Assembly (NCBI RefSeq): GCF_030766725.1
Contig: NZ_JARQWR010000013.1
Coordinates: forward strand, 81,663 to 145,662
Direction: 5' to 3'
DNA from: Flavobacterium aerium
GTDB taxonomy: Bacteria; Bacteroidota; Bacteroidia; Flavobacteriales; Flavobacteriaceae
Length of the DNA stretch: 64,000 bases
Below the pieces are notes generated by a model. The model searched no databases, had not been told where the DNA came from, and saw only the letters and a list, made by a program, of their open reading frames with translations. Of the stretch, positions 8,802 through 18,228 are shown one piece after another. How positions within the stretch are numbered: the stretch's first letter is position 1; each line of letters starts with the position of its first letter. Made by a program: the position numbers and the translations under genes.

Positions 8802-9441
8802 ATTGCGATTTAAGAACATTTCCTTTTTTATCAATCTGTACTCCTTCTCCATTCAACTGTACTTCTGCTGTACCATCTCTAAACTCATGAGCATAATCAT
8901 ATTTTGGTGGAATTACAATTTTTCCTTTGGCATTAACGTAACCCCATGTGCCTCCTCCCCAAAACCAATGTTCACCACCTGAATCCATTACTTTTTCTCC
9001 TCCAACGCTAAAAGCAGCTAAACCTTCGGAAAAATAAAAGGCAAAATCAAATTGTGCTGGAATTACCTTCTCTCCTTTTTCATTTGCAAAACCTATTTTA
9101 TTATTTTCTACATACCGAAATAAGCCCTCCACTGTGTAATCAGGTCCATTATCATATATAAAAGGTTCAAGCAATACCTTTTCTTGTTTATCGATCATCA
9201 CCCATTTATTATTACTCAAAACGAATGCAGCAGTATGAAGCGTATCTGTACCGATTATAATGTACTTAGCGACTATCTTTATCTCTCCTGCTCTATTTTT
9301 ATATCCGTATAATTCATTTCCTGACAAGGAATCAATATAAGAGATCCAATAATCCTCTTTCTGACTTTGTGCCGACAGTATGAAGGTGCATAAAAACAAA
9401 CTCCATATCATAGCTCTTATTATCCCATTAGTCCATTTCAT
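8800..9441 (-). CDS. Exported WG-repeat protein
   Basis: A 213-residue protein with an N-terminal signal peptide (hydrophobic residues 8-24, then AQS). It is followed by WG (KWG)-type beta repeats: GYKNRAGEIKI, GFANEKGEKVIPAQFDFAF and WGYVNAKGKIVIPPKYDYA. WG-repeat proteins have no settled molecular function. The gene starts 18 bases after the ABC permease and is read in the same direction, so it is probably its operon partner. The ATG at 9441 is used; an internal ATG ten codons later would give a tighter signal peptide. Confidence 0.8.
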   Translation of the reverse strand: MKWTNGIIRAMIWSLFLCTFILSAQSQKEDYWISYIDSLSGNELYGYKNRAGEIKIVAKYIIIGTDTLHTAAFVLSNNKWVMIDKQEKVLLEPFIYDNGPDYTVEGLFRYVENNKIGFANEKGEKVIPAQFDFAFYFSEGLAAFSVGGEKVMDSGGEHWFWGGGTWGYVNAKGKIVIPPKYDYAHEFRDGTAEVQLNGEGVQIDKKGNVLKSQ

Positions 9442-9459
9442 TATATCATTTTTATATTC

Positions 9460-10710
9460 CTACATTCCTGTTCTAATTGCTTCCACTGGATCTAATTTTG
9501 AAGCGGATATTGCTGGCAATATCCCTGATATCAAACCAATAAAGGCCGCCAAAGAAATTCCAATAATGATATTCCCAACACCCAATACGAAATCAAATTC
9601 AAACACTTGAGTTACAATAACAGAAATACCCCAAACAAACAACAATCCAACTATTCCACCAATAACACATAATATAATAGCTTCAAACAAAAACTGAAAT
9701 AATATAAATCGGTTTTTTGCTCCTAGTGATTTTTGAATACCAATCAGATTGGTACGTTCCTTGACCGAAACAAACATAATATTAGCAATACCAAATCCTC
9801 CAACGAGCAAGGAAAATCCACTGATAATCCATCCCATCATATTCATCTGTACAATAATCCCATCGATTAAATCCGTAAAACCTGATAACACATTAATAAA
9901 GAAATTATCAATCTGTTCTGTTTTCATTCCTCTAAAGTTTCTGAGTTTTTGCGTGAGTTCGCCTTTAAAAGCATCCATATCAATACCTTTTTTAGGCTTT
10001 ATCATTATTGCAGGAGTCAGCATATCACTATTATCTCCATACAATTTTCTTAAAAAGTTTACAGGCAAAAAGGCAGTGGTGTCATTACTATCACCAAACA
10101 TTCCTGCTCCTTGTTTTTTCAATACCCCAATAACAGTAAATCGCTGACCGTATAATCTTATTTTTTTTCCAATAGGATCTGTTTGTTCAAAAAGGCCATT
10201 GGCCACTTCATAACCCAATACAATCAATGGTGTACCCGAATTTGATTCTGATTCATTAAAGAAGCGTCCTTTTTCAAGTTCTAATGCTTGTATATCTTGA
10301 TATTCAAATGTCGTAGGAACAATTTTTACAGAGCTTACCGTTTTTGTTTCATATTTTATATTTTCAGATCGAGTAAACAATTGAAAAGTCAATTTATCTG
10401 CATCTGATAAATTTCTTCTTAAATATTGATACTCTTCATAAGTCACATCTGGAAATTGCTCCCTCTTCCATTGTGGAATATCCGAAGGACCAAAAGAAAA
10501 ACGCATCAAATAAATTGTGTTTTTATCCAAACTACTCAAGTCTTTCTTAATTTTTCGATCTAGAGAATCTACCGCTGCAAGCACAGCAATAATAGAGAAT
10601 ATACCAATGGTAACTCCTAACAACGACAATAATGTACGAAGCTTATTATTTCGCAAAGCATTCCACGCAAATCCTAAACTCTCTTTCAATAACCGAAGAT
10701 AAACAACCAT
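9460..10710 (-). CDS. MacB/FtsX-type ABC transporter permease
   Basis: A 416-residue inner-membrane permease with the MacB topology. One N-terminal helix (about 22-46) follows the amphipathic NALRNNKLRTLLSLLGVTIG motif. A large periplasmic domain follows (about 50-285), then three C-terminal helices with the FtsX-type segment VKERTNLIGIQKSLGAKN. The C-terminus ends ASKLDPVEAIRTGM, the classical ending of this family. No ATPase gene is adjacent, so its NBD partner is elsewhere. Likely mechanotransmission or export of lipoprotein or peptide cargo; the substrate is unknown. Confidence 0.9.
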   Translation of the reverse strand: MVVYLRLLKESLGFAWNALRNNKLRTLLSLLGVTIGIFSIIAVLAAVDSLDRKIKKDLSSLDKNTIYLMRFSFGPSDIPQWKREQFPDVTYEEYQYLRRNLSDADKLTFQLFTRSENIKYETKTVSSVKIVPTTFEYQDIQALELEKGRFFNESESNSGTPLIVLGYEVANGLFEQTDPIGKKIRLYGQRFTVIGVLKKQGAGMFGDSNDTTAFLPVNFLRKLYGDNSDMLTPAIMIKPKKGIDMDAFKGELTQKLRNFRGMKTEQIDNFFINVLSGFTDLIDGIIVQMNMMGWIISGFSLLVGGFGIANIMFVSVKERTNLIGIQKSLGAKNRFILFQFLFEAIILCVIGGIVGLLFVWGISVIVTQVFEFDFVLGVGNIIIGISLAAFIGLISGILPAISASKLDPVEAIRTGM

Positions 10711-11115
10711 AAAGCTATTTTTGAATAATGGTAAAATTCAACAAAAATTTAGCAAAAACCTACAATTGAATCACGAATTATTAAGCCTTAATTCTAATTA
10801 TTCTAAAAAACAATCCATTTCTACATTCTGTCTTAAATTCAACATAAAAAGACACTCTACTTTAGCTTCAAAAAGCTCCATTCCTAAATTCATTACGTTT
10901 ACACTATTTCACTTCATTTTACCTGCTCTTTTTGTTAAAAACAAATTTAGTCGACATCAATTTATCGCTTAATCCAAAACAACCTTGTTTATGCATTTGC
11001 ACCCAATATCCACTATCAAAAAACAGTGAATATTACTGCTAAAAATGGCATTATACACTTTTCAAAAAAAAGATGTATTAAACGCTGCTATTTAAACAAT
11101 TACTTTAAAAAAGAC
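10711..11115. other. Gene-free spacer between the ABC permease and purH
   Basis: About 400 AT-rich bases between divergent genes. A CAAATTTA at 10942-10949 would read TAAATTTG on the minus strand and could be the permease promoter, but it is 230 bases away and has no -33 partner at the right distance. I see no RNA motif, repeat or convincing small gene. The open frame 10721-10972 is low-complexity and I do not call it. Confidence 0.5.
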
Positions 11116-11147
11116 TTTGAATGTTAAAGTCGAAATAACTACTTTTG
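11116..11147 (+). promoter_or_regulatory. purH promoter (-33 TTTG and -7 TACTTTTG)
   Basis: TTTG at 11116-11119 and TACTTTTG at 11140-11147 are separated by 20 bases, an excellent match to the Bacteroidota TTTG-N19/20-TAnnTTTG promoter. It decides the purH start: transcription should begin a few bases after 11147, so the in-frame ATG at 11145 cannot be used and the ATG at 11169 is the start. Confidence 0.8.
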
Positions 11148-11168
11148 CATTTTAATTCAAACAACACA

Positions 11169-12695
11169 ATGAACACAACTAAAACAATCAAATCAGCATT
11201 AATTTCTGTTTTTTCTAAAGATGGTTTAGAGCCTATCGTTAGAAAACTACATGAACAAAATGTTATTATTTATTCCACTGGAGGTACAGAGCAATTTATT
11301 AATGACTTGGGCATACCCGTTGTTCCTGTAGAAGATGTAACTTCATACCCTTCAATTTTAGGAGGTCGAGTAAAAACTTTACATCCAAAAGTATTTGGAG
11401 GAATCTTAAACCGTCAGGATCATGAAGGTGATATTCAACAAATGCAGGAATATAATATCCCACAGATTGATTTAGTTATTGTTGATTTATATCCTTTTGA
11501 AAAAACAGTTTCATCTGGTGCTTCAGAAGCTGATATTATTGAAAAAATTGACATTGGTGGTATCTCATTAATCCGAGCTGCTGCAAAAAACTTTAAAGAC
11601 ACCGTTTGTGTAGCTTCAGTAGACCAATACAGTTTGTTATTAGAAATGATTACAAATCAAAATGGAGCAACTACATTAAGCGATAGAAAATTATTAGCAA
11701 CCAAAGCTTTTCATGTATCTTCTCATTACGATAGTGCCATCTTCAATTACTTCAATACTGATGAAACAATCTACAAAGAAAGTGTTGCTGGTGGTCAAAT
11801 CCTACGTTACGGAGAAAACCCGCATCAAAAAGGATTTTTCTTTGGGGACTTTGATGCTATTTTCAAAAAAGTACACGGTAAAGAATTATCATACAACAAT
11901 TTATTAGATGTTGATGCAGCTGTTAATTTGATGCAAGAATTTAAAAATGACGAACCAACATTCGCTATTTTAAAACACAACAATGCTTGTGGTATTGCCA
12001 CAAGAAGCACAATGAAAGAAGCCTACCTTGATGCTTTAGCTGGTGACCCAACTTCTGCTTTTGGAGGTGTTCTAATTGCTAATGGTAAGATTGATGCAGA
12101 AACAGCAAAAGAAATAAATCAATTATTCTGTGAAGTTGTTATTGCTCCAGCTTATGATACAGAAGCAATTACGATTCTAGAAGAAAAGAAAAACAGAATC
12201 ATTTTGGTACAAAACCAAATCGATTTACCGACTAAACAAGTACGAACTTGCTTGAATGGACTTTTAGTTCAAGATAAAGATAACATTACTGACAATAAAG
12301 AGCATTTAACAAACGTTACTACTACAGTACCCACTGACAAACAAATTGAGGATTTACTATTTGCTTCAAAAATTTGTAAACACACGAAGTCTAACACTAT
12401 CGTTTTTGCCAAAGACAAACAACTCTTTGCATCAGGAACAGGTCAAACTTCTCGAGTAGATGCATTAAGACACGCAATTGAAAAAGCTAATTCATTTAAT
12501 TTCGATTTAAACGGTGCGGTAATGGCAAGTGATGCTTTTTTCCCTTTTCCTGACTGTGTAGAAATTGCACATCATGCAGGAATTAGCGCTGTAATTCAGC
12601 CAGGTGGATCGATAAAAGACGAATTAAGTATTAATTATTGCAATGAAAATAAAGTTGCTATGGTATTTACTGGCGTACGTCATTTTAAACATTAA
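11169..12695 (+). CDS. purH: Bifunctional AICAR formyltransferase / IMP cyclohydrolase
   Basis: Catalyses the last two steps of de novo IMP synthesis. It has 508 residues. The N-terminal MGS-like cyclohydrolase domain (about 1-190) shows ALISVFSKDG, STGGTEQFI and GGRVKTLHPKV. The C-terminal transformylase domain shows LRYGENPHQ, the catalytic KHNNACG (Lys-His) and DAFFPFPD, ending with GGSIKDE and FTGVRHFKH. The start at 11169 is set by the promoter at 11116-11147. Complete and ordinary. Confidence 0.97.
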   Translation: MNTTKTIKSALISVFSKDGLEPIVRKLHEQNVIIYSTGGTEQFINDLGIPVVPVEDVTSYPSILGGRVKTLHPKVFGGILNRQDHEGDIQQMQEYNIPQIDLVIVDLYPFEKTVSSGASEADIIEKIDIGGISLIRAAAKNFKDTVCVASVDQYSLLLEMITNQNGATTLSDRKLLATKAFHVSSHYDSAIFNYFNTDETIYKESVAGGQILRYGENPHQKGFFFGDFDAIFKKVHGKELSYNNLLDVDAAVNLMQEFKNDEPTFAILKHNNACGIATRSTMKEAYLDALAGDPTSAFGGVLIANGKIDAETAKEINQLFCEVVIAPAYDTEAITILEEKKNRIILVQNQIDLPTKQVRTCLNGLLVQDKDNITDNKEHLTNVTTTVPTDKQIEDLLFASKICKHTKSNTIVFAKDKQLFASGTGQTSRVDALRHAIEKANSFNFDLNGAVMASDAFFPFPDCVEIAHHAGISAVIQPGGSIKDELSINYCNENKVAMVFTGVRHFKH

Positions 12696-12701
12696 TTTGA
12701 T

Positions 12702-12709
12702 TAACTTTG
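12702..12709 (+). promoter_or_regulatory. -7 element for the mreB operon
   Basis: TAACTTTG matches TAnnTTTG seven bases after the purH stop and 41 bases before the mreB ATG. No matching -33 element is visible. It would drive mreB-mreC-mreD-mrdA-rodA. Confidence 0.55.
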
Positions 12710-12749
12710 CACGATATTAATATAAACATTTTAAACCCTTAAACGACTT

Positions 12750-13778
12750 ATGGGATTTTTTGATTTCATGACCGAGGATATTGCGATAGACCTTGGTACC
12801 GCTAATACGCTAATCATTCACAATGACAAAGTTGTGATCGACAGTCCATCTATAGTTGCTCGTGATAGAGTATCCGGTAAAATAATTGCTGTTGGTAAAG
12901 AGGCCAACATGATGCAAGGTAAAACTCATGAAAACATAAAAACGATAAGGCCGCTGAAAGACGGTGTTATTGCCGACTTTGATGCATCTGAAAAGATGAT
13001 CAGCATGTTTATAAAAAGTATTCCAGCATTAAAGAAAAAACTATTTACTCCTGCATTGCGTATGGTTGTTTGTATCCCTTCTGGTATTACCGAAGTGGAA
13101 ATGAGAGCTGTAAAAGAGTCTTGTGAGCGTGTAAATGGTAAAGAAGTATATTTGATTCACGAACCAATGGCAGCTGCCATTGGTATCGGAATCGACATCA
13201 TGCAACCAAAAGGTAATATGATTGTAGATATCGGAGGTGGTACAACAGAAATTGCTGTTATCGCTTTAGGTGGTATTGTATGTGACAAATCTGTAAAAAT
13301 TGCAGGTGATGTTTTCACTAATGATATCGTTTACTATATGCGTACACAACACAATTTATTTGTTGGAGAAAGTACTGCTGAGAAAATCAAAATCACTATT
13401 GGTGCTGCCACTGAAGATTTAGAAACACCACCAGACGATATGTCTGTACAGGGTCGTGACTTGTTAACAGGAAAACCAAAACAAGTAGAAGTTTCATTCA
13501 GAGAAATTGCAAAAGCATTAGACAAATCTATCCAACGAATTGAAGATGCTGTAATGGAAACCTTGTCCCAAACACCACCAGAATTAGCTGCCGATATTTA
13601 CAATACTGGTATTTATTTAGCAGGTGGAGGATCAATGTTAAGAGGTTTGGACAAGCGTATTTCTCAAAAAACAGATTTACCTGTTTACATTGCCGAAGAT
13701 CCATTAAGAGCAGTAGTTCGTGGTACTGGGATGGCACTTAAGAACATTCAAAAATTCAAAAGTATTCTTATAAAATAA
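12750..13778 (+). CDS. mreB: Rod-shape actin homologue MreB
   Basis: A cytoplasmic filament-forming actin-fold ATPase that organises lateral wall synthesis. It has 342 residues. Phosphate-1 motif is IDLGTANTL, the connector and phosphate-2 region is IVDIGGGTTEIAV, and the adenosine motif is YLAGGGSMLRG. VRPLKDGVIADF-type sequence (IRPLKDGVIADF) and EPMAAAIGIG are MreB signatures. First gene of a five-gene elongasome operon, 12 bases before mreC. Confidence 0.98.
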   Translation: MGFFDFMTEDIAIDLGTANTLIIHNDKVVIDSPSIVARDRVSGKIIAVGKEANMMQGKTHENIKTIRPLKDGVIADFDASEKMISMFIKSIPALKKKLFTPALRMVVCIPSGITEVEMRAVKESCERVNGKEVYLIHEPMAAAIGIGIDIMQPKGNMIVDIGGGTTEIAVIALGGIVCDKSVKIAGDVFTNDIVYYMRTQHNLFVGESTAEKIKITIGAATEDLETPPDDMSVQGRDLLTGKPKQVEVSFREIAKALDKSIQRIEDAVMETLSQTPPELAADIYNTGIYLAGGGSMLRGLDKRISQKTDLPVYIAEDPLRAVVRGTGMALKNIQKFKSILIK

Positions 13779-13789
13779 TAGCATAGTTC

Positions 13790-14617
13790 ATGCAGCAAAT
13801 ATTGAATTTTATTTTTAAAAACAGTAATAAGTTACTGTTTTTGCTGCTTTTGGGTACCTCATTAGTCCTAACAGTACAGTCACACTCTTATCACAGGAGT
13901 AAGGCCGTTAGTTCTGCTAATAGTTTAACGGGAACAGTATATACTCAAATTAATGCTGTAACGGAATACTTACGCTTAAAAGATCAAAACAATCAACTGG
14001 CTTTAGAAAATGCTCAATTGAGAAGCTTACTTTACAATAAGAAAGACTCCACTGATGTAATGACTAAAGACAGCCTTGTTGGTCCTGATAAAATCAAAGT
14101 TATCCAATCTAAAGTTATTCACAATTCGTATTCGGTTCCAGAAAACTACATCACAATCAAAGGTGGTGAAGCAGATGGTATTAAACCAGACATGGGCGTT
14201 ATCAATAGCTTAGGGATTGTGGGGATTATTGAGAAAACATCTAAGAATTATTCTACCGTAATTAGTATATTGAACACTAAATCGCAGATTAATGCAAAAA
14301 TTAAAAAGTCCAATCATTTTGGATCATTAGTTTGGAATGCAAAAAGTACTGGATTTGTTCAATTAATTGATGTACCAAGACTAGCTTCTGTACGCAAAGG
14401 AGATACTGTAGTTACGGGTGGAATTTCTGAAATTTTCCCTGAGAATATTCCAATTGGAACTATTGATAAAATATATATTGATAAGGAAACCAATTATTAC
14501 ACTCTAAATGTCCGATTGATTAATGACATGACGAGCATTGGGCATGTATATATCATTGAGAATAAAGATCGAAAAGAAATTATTGAACTTGAGAAAGAAA
14601 CAGTAACACATGAATAA
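13790..14617 (+). CDS. mreC: Rod-shape-determining protein MreC
   Basis: A bitopic inner-membrane protein whose periplasmic part activates PBP2 in the elongasome. It has 275 residues: one N-terminal helix (about 13-30), a coiled coil (about 50-80, LKDQNNQLALENAQLRSLL) and the paired beta-barrel MreC domain (about 105-260) with KGGEADGIKPDMGV and NSLGIVGII. It overlaps mreD by eight bases and follows mreB by 12. Confidence 0.95.
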   Translation: MQQILNFIFKNSNKLLFLLLLGTSLVLTVQSHSYHRSKAVSSANSLTGTVYTQINAVTEYLRLKDQNNQLALENAQLRSLLYNKKDSTDVMTKDSLVGPDKIKVIQSKVIHNSYSVPENYITIKGGEADGIKPDMGVINSLGIVGIIEKTSKNYSTVISILNTKSQINAKIKKSNHFGSLVWNAKSTGFVQLIDVPRLASVRKGDTVVTGGISEIFPENIPIGTIDKIYIDKETNYYTLNVRLINDMTSIGHVYIIENKDRKEIIELEKETVTHE

Positions 14618-15116
14618 TACTCTTATTCTAAATAGTATCCGGTTTGTTTTTTTACTAGCAGCCCAAGTTGTTATTTTCAATAACATTAATCTTCTGGGTT
14701 ATGTTAATCCGTATCCGTATATATTATTCATCATTCTTTATCCAGTGAATGCTAACAAATCTGGATTATTACTTTCTAGTTTTGCCTTAGGTATCATCAT
14801 GGATATGTTTTGTAATTCTGGTGGTGTGCATGCTACAGCTTGTGTGATACTCGCTTATATGCGCCCTATGTTTTTAAAATTTTCTTTTGGTATTAGTTAT
14901 GAATATCAAACTGTAAAAATCAATGACAAGCTAACACCCGAACGGTTTTCATTCATTCTGATTTCAGTTATTACGCATCATATGATATTATTCTTATTAG
15001 AGATTTTTAGATTTAATTTAATATTAGATATCCTATTAAGAACCGTATTATCAACTATATTTACTGTTATACTCTGTATTGTAATTATTTATATTTTTAA
15101 GCCCACTAAAAGATGA
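14610..15116 (+). CDS. mreD: Rod-shape-determining membrane protein MreD
   Basis: A 168-residue polytopic membrane protein with about five hydrophobic helices. Motifs such as VNPYPYILFIILYP and the GIIMDMFCNSGGVHATA region fit MreD, which is poorly conserved. It overlaps mreC at its start and mrdA by four bases (ATGA) at its end, so translation is coupled. The identity rests as much on operon position as on sequence. Confidence 0.9.
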   Translation: MNNTLILNSIRFVFLLAAQVVIFNNINLLGYVNPYPYILFIILYPVNANKSGLLLSSFALGIIMDMFCNSGGVHATACVILAYMRPMFLKFSFGISYEYQTVKINDKLTPERFSFILISVITHHMILFLLEIFRFNLILDILLRTVLSTIFTVILCIVIIYIFKPTKR

Positions 15117-16969
15117 GAAAATTAATGCTCCCTTCATTAGTATTAATTGCAACGCTATTGATTTTGGCAAGACTTTTCTTTCTACAGATTTTAGATGATT
15201 CTTTTAAAATTAAATCAGAGAATAATGCCATCAAAATCAAATATGATTATCCAGAAAGAGGATACATCTATGATAGAACGGGTAAATTATTAGTCGCAAA
15301 TCAACCTTCTTACGATGTTATGGTAATTCCAAAAGATATCAAAAAAATTGATACTCTTAAATTTTGTGAATTACTAAATATCACCAAACCTGATTTTGAT
15401 CGATTAATAGATAAGGCTAGAAAATGGAGTCCCCGTTTACCTTCTGTTTTTCTACCGCAATTGAATAAAAAGGAATATGCAGCCTTTCAGGAAAAAATCC
15501 GAAAATTTGAAGGGTTCTATATCCAAAAGAGATCGCTACGTGATTATCAAGTAAACGTTGCTGCCAATGTTTTTGGTTATATCACTCAGGTTACCGACAA
15601 CAATATCAAAAACAATTCCTACTACAAAAGTGGCGATTTAATTGGTATGCAAGGGGTTGAGCAAACCTATGAAGAAGCATTACGTGGAGTAAAAGGGGTA
15701 AAATACATTCAACGTGATCGTTTCAACAGAGAAATAGGGGCATACAAGAATGGAATTTACGATACAATTGCAAAACAAGGTGAAGATATTAATCTAACAC
15801 TGGATATTGAACTTCAAAAATACGGAGAAGCTTTAATGATTAATAAACGTGGTGGAATTGTGGCTATAGAACCTAAAACAGGGGAAATTCTAGCCTTAGT
15901 TACGGCTCCATCTTATGATCCAGCTATTCTTGTAGGGCGTGAACGTTCTAGAAATTACACTAAATTATACAATGACTCGATTGCAAAACCACTTTTTGAT
16001 CGTGGTTTATTAGCCGAATATCCTCCTGGATCTCCTTTCAAAATCTTAACCGGTTTAATTGGTCTTCAAGAAGAAGTTATTGATGAGAATACAACTTTCG
16101 TGTGTCACCATGGATTTAGTTATGGTAGAGGTGCGTTTATGAAATGTCACGATGCAGGTGCGTTTAACCTTCATCAGGGAATCTATAAATCTTGTAATAC
16201 ATATTTTGCAAACGTTTATAAAAAAACTATTGAGAAGTACCCAAAACCCGCTTATGGTGTGAATGCATGGAGTAGTCACTTAAAGAGTTTTGGCTTAGGT
16301 GAGTTTTTAGGCTATGATCTTCCTCCTGGAAGAAAAGGTCATATTCCAACATCAAAATTCTATGACCGTTATTACCCTAATGGTGGATGGAGAAGTACAA
16401 CAATCATCTCTAACTCCATTGGGCAAGGTGAGGTATTGATGACACCTATTCAATTAGCCAATATGATGGCAACTGTAGCGAATGAAGGTTATTACTTCAC
16501 CCCTCACATCATCAAAAAAATTGAAGGTCATACTATTGATAAAAAATTCACAACGAAACATACTACTACCGTAGACAAACAGTACTTTAAACCTGTTATT
16601 TCAGGTTTATTTGATGTGTATAACATTGGTACCGCCTCTCGCTTAAAAGTAGAAGGAATTGATATTTGTGGTAAAACAGGAACTGCTGAGAACTTCACGA
16701 AGATTAATGGTAAAAGAACACAGCTTACTGACCACTCTATATTTGTTGCCTTCGCACCAAAAGACGATCCAAAAATCGCTATTGCAGTTTTTGTAGACAA
16801 TGGATATTGGGGAGCACGTTGGGCAGGGCCTATTGCTAGTTTAATGATTGAAAAATACCTAAAAGGTACTATTACAAGAACCGACTTAGAAAAAAGAATG
16901 TTTGAAGGTAGTCTTCAAAATGAATACGCTAAAGAAGTTAGTGGACAACCTTTTTCTATAAACAAATAA
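15113..16969 (+). CDS. mrdA: Penicillin-binding protein 2 (elongasome transpeptidase)
   Basis: The class B PBP that crosslinks peptidoglycan made by RodA. It has 618 residues: an N-terminal membrane anchor (about 6-25), pedestal domain with RGYIYDRTGKLL (49-60), and a transpeptidase domain. All three active-site motifs are present: Ser307-Pro-Phe-Lys310, Ser360-Cys-Asn362 and Lys521-Thr-Gly. Between mreD (four-base overlap) and rodA (four-base gap). Nothing unusual in the catalytic residues. Confidence 0.97.
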   Translation: MRKLMLPSLVLIATLLILARLFFLQILDDSFKIKSENNAIKIKYDYPERGYIYDRTGKLLVANQPSYDVMVIPKDIKKIDTLKFCELLNITKPDFDRLIDKARKWSPRLPSVFLPQLNKKEYAAFQEKIRKFEGFYIQKRSLRDYQVNVAANVFGYITQVTDNNIKNNSYYKSGDLIGMQGVEQTYEEALRGVKGVKYIQRDRFNREIGAYKNGIYDTIAKQGEDINLTLDIELQKYGEALMINKRGGIVAIEPKTGEILALVTAPSYDPAILVGRERSRNYTKLYNDSIAKPLFDRGLLAEYPPGSPFKILTGLIGLQEEVIDENTTFVCHHGFSYGRGAFMKCHDAGAFNLHQGIYKSCNTYFANVYKKTIEKYPKPAYGVNAWSSHLKSFGLGEFLGYDLPPGRKGHIPTSKFYDRYYPNGGWRSTTIISNSIGQGEVLMTPIQLANMMATVANEGYYFTPHIIKKIEGHTIDKKFTTKHTTTVDKQYFKPVISGLFDVYNIGTASRLKVEGIDICGKTGTAENFTKINGKRTQLTDHSIFVAFAPKDDPKIAIAVFVDNGYWGARWAGPIASLMIEKYLKGTITRTDLEKRMFEGSLQNEYAKEVSGQPFSINK

Positions 16970-16973
16970 ATAC

Positions 16974-18227
16974 ATGAAAAATCAAAGTGTAACGAACAAT
17001 ATCGACTGGATATCTATACTCATTTATATTACTTTAGTAATATTAGGATGGGTTAATATCTATTCTGCTTCGCTACCATTAGAACAAACTTCTGTATTTG
17101 ATTTTTCACAGATTTATGGAAAACAACTGATTTTAATTATCCTTTGTATTCCATTAGTCTTCTTCATTTTAGCGCTTGACGGAAAATTTTACGAACGCTT
17201 TGCCAGTGTAATCTATGGTGTAGCACTAGTAGCACTAGCTGGTTTATTTATATTTGGTAAAACAATTAAAGGGCAGACAAACTGGTATGTATTTGGTAGT
17301 TTCAGTATACAACCTTCAGAGTTTGCCAAAGCAGCTACAGCGCTAGCGCTAGCAAAATATTTAAGTGATGTACAGGTCAACTTGTCAAAACTGAATGACC
17401 AAATAAAAGCATTTGTAGTAATCGGTCTTCCCATCTTATTGATCTTAGGTCAGCCCGATGCTGGTAGTGCTATGATCTTCTTTATTTTCGTATTCGTATT
17501 GTACCGAGAGGGATTGCCTATTTTTTATTTATGGGTTGGATTTATAGCCATACTATTGTTTATTGCCTCCCTGATTTTTGAACCTGTATTTATCATACTA
17601 GCGATACTTTTAATCACTTTGCTTGTTTATTTCAGAACAAGAAAACCTTTTAGAAATCCAATTCTAACCGTTATCTTATTTGTTGTAATGTCAGCCTTTG
17701 TATTCTCCGTAGATTATGTATTTGACCACTTACAGGCACATCAACAAGATCGTATTAACGTATTATTGGGCAAAAAAGTAGATTTAAAAGGAGCAGGATA
17801 TAATACTAATCAATCTGAGATTGCTATTGGATCCGGTGGTTGGACGGGAAAAGGATTCCTAGAAGGAACACAAACGAAAGGAGATTTCGTCCCGGAACAA
17901 CATACCGATTATATTTTCACAACAGTGGGAGAAGAATGGGGATTTGCAGGATCACTTGCTGTGATTGCATTATTTGTAACCTTAATTCTACGGATTATAT
18001 ACCTTGCCGAGAATCAGAAGACCAAATTTAGTCGTGTCTACGGCTACTGTGTTGCTTCGATACTCTTTATACACTTCGCTGTCAATATTGCCATGGTATC
18101 TGGTATATTCCCAACAATCGGAGTACCATTACCCTTCTTCTCCTATGGAGGATCTGGATTATGGGCGTTTACGATATTGTTGTTTATTTTTATAAAAATG
18201 GATGCAAATAAAGTAAATGAATGGTAG
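16974..18227 (+). CDS. rodA: Peptidoglycan polymerase RodA (SEDS family)
   Basis: A SEDS glycosyltransferase that polymerises lipid II in the elongasome, partner of PBP2. It has 417 residues with about ten membrane helices. Family signatures include WYVFGSFSIQPSEFAK, GQPDAGSAM, HQQDRI, GTQTKGDFVPEQHTDYIF and the terminal PLPFFSYGGSGL. Last gene of the mre operon; the convergent nuclease gene ends one base away, and no terminator hairpin is evident between them. Confidence 0.97.
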   Translation: MKNQSVTNNIDWISILIYITLVILGWVNIYSASLPLEQTSVFDFSQIYGKQLILIILCIPLVFFILALDGKFYERFASVIYGVALVALAGLFIFGKTIKGQTNWYVFGSFSIQPSEFAKAATALALAKYLSDVQVNLSKLNDQIKAFVVIGLPILLILGQPDAGSAMIFFIFVFVLYREGLPIFYLWVGFIAILLFIASLIFEPVFIILAILLITLLVYFRTRKPFRNPILTVILFVVMSAFVFSVDYVFDHLQAHQQDRINVLLGKKVDLKGAGYNTNQSEIAIGSGGWTGKGFLEGTQTKGDFVPEQHTDYIFTTVGEEWGFAGSLAVIALFVTLILRIIYLAENQKTKFSRVYGYCVASILFIHFAVNIAMVSGIFPTIGVPLPFFSYGGSGLWAFTILLFIFIKMDANKVNEW

Positions 18228-18228
18228 T

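Noticed and set aside
10721..10972. 83-codon open frame upstream of purH
   Set aside because: Low-complexity Lys/Ser/Phe composition, no promoter or family features, and it occupies the spacer that should hold the divergent promoters.
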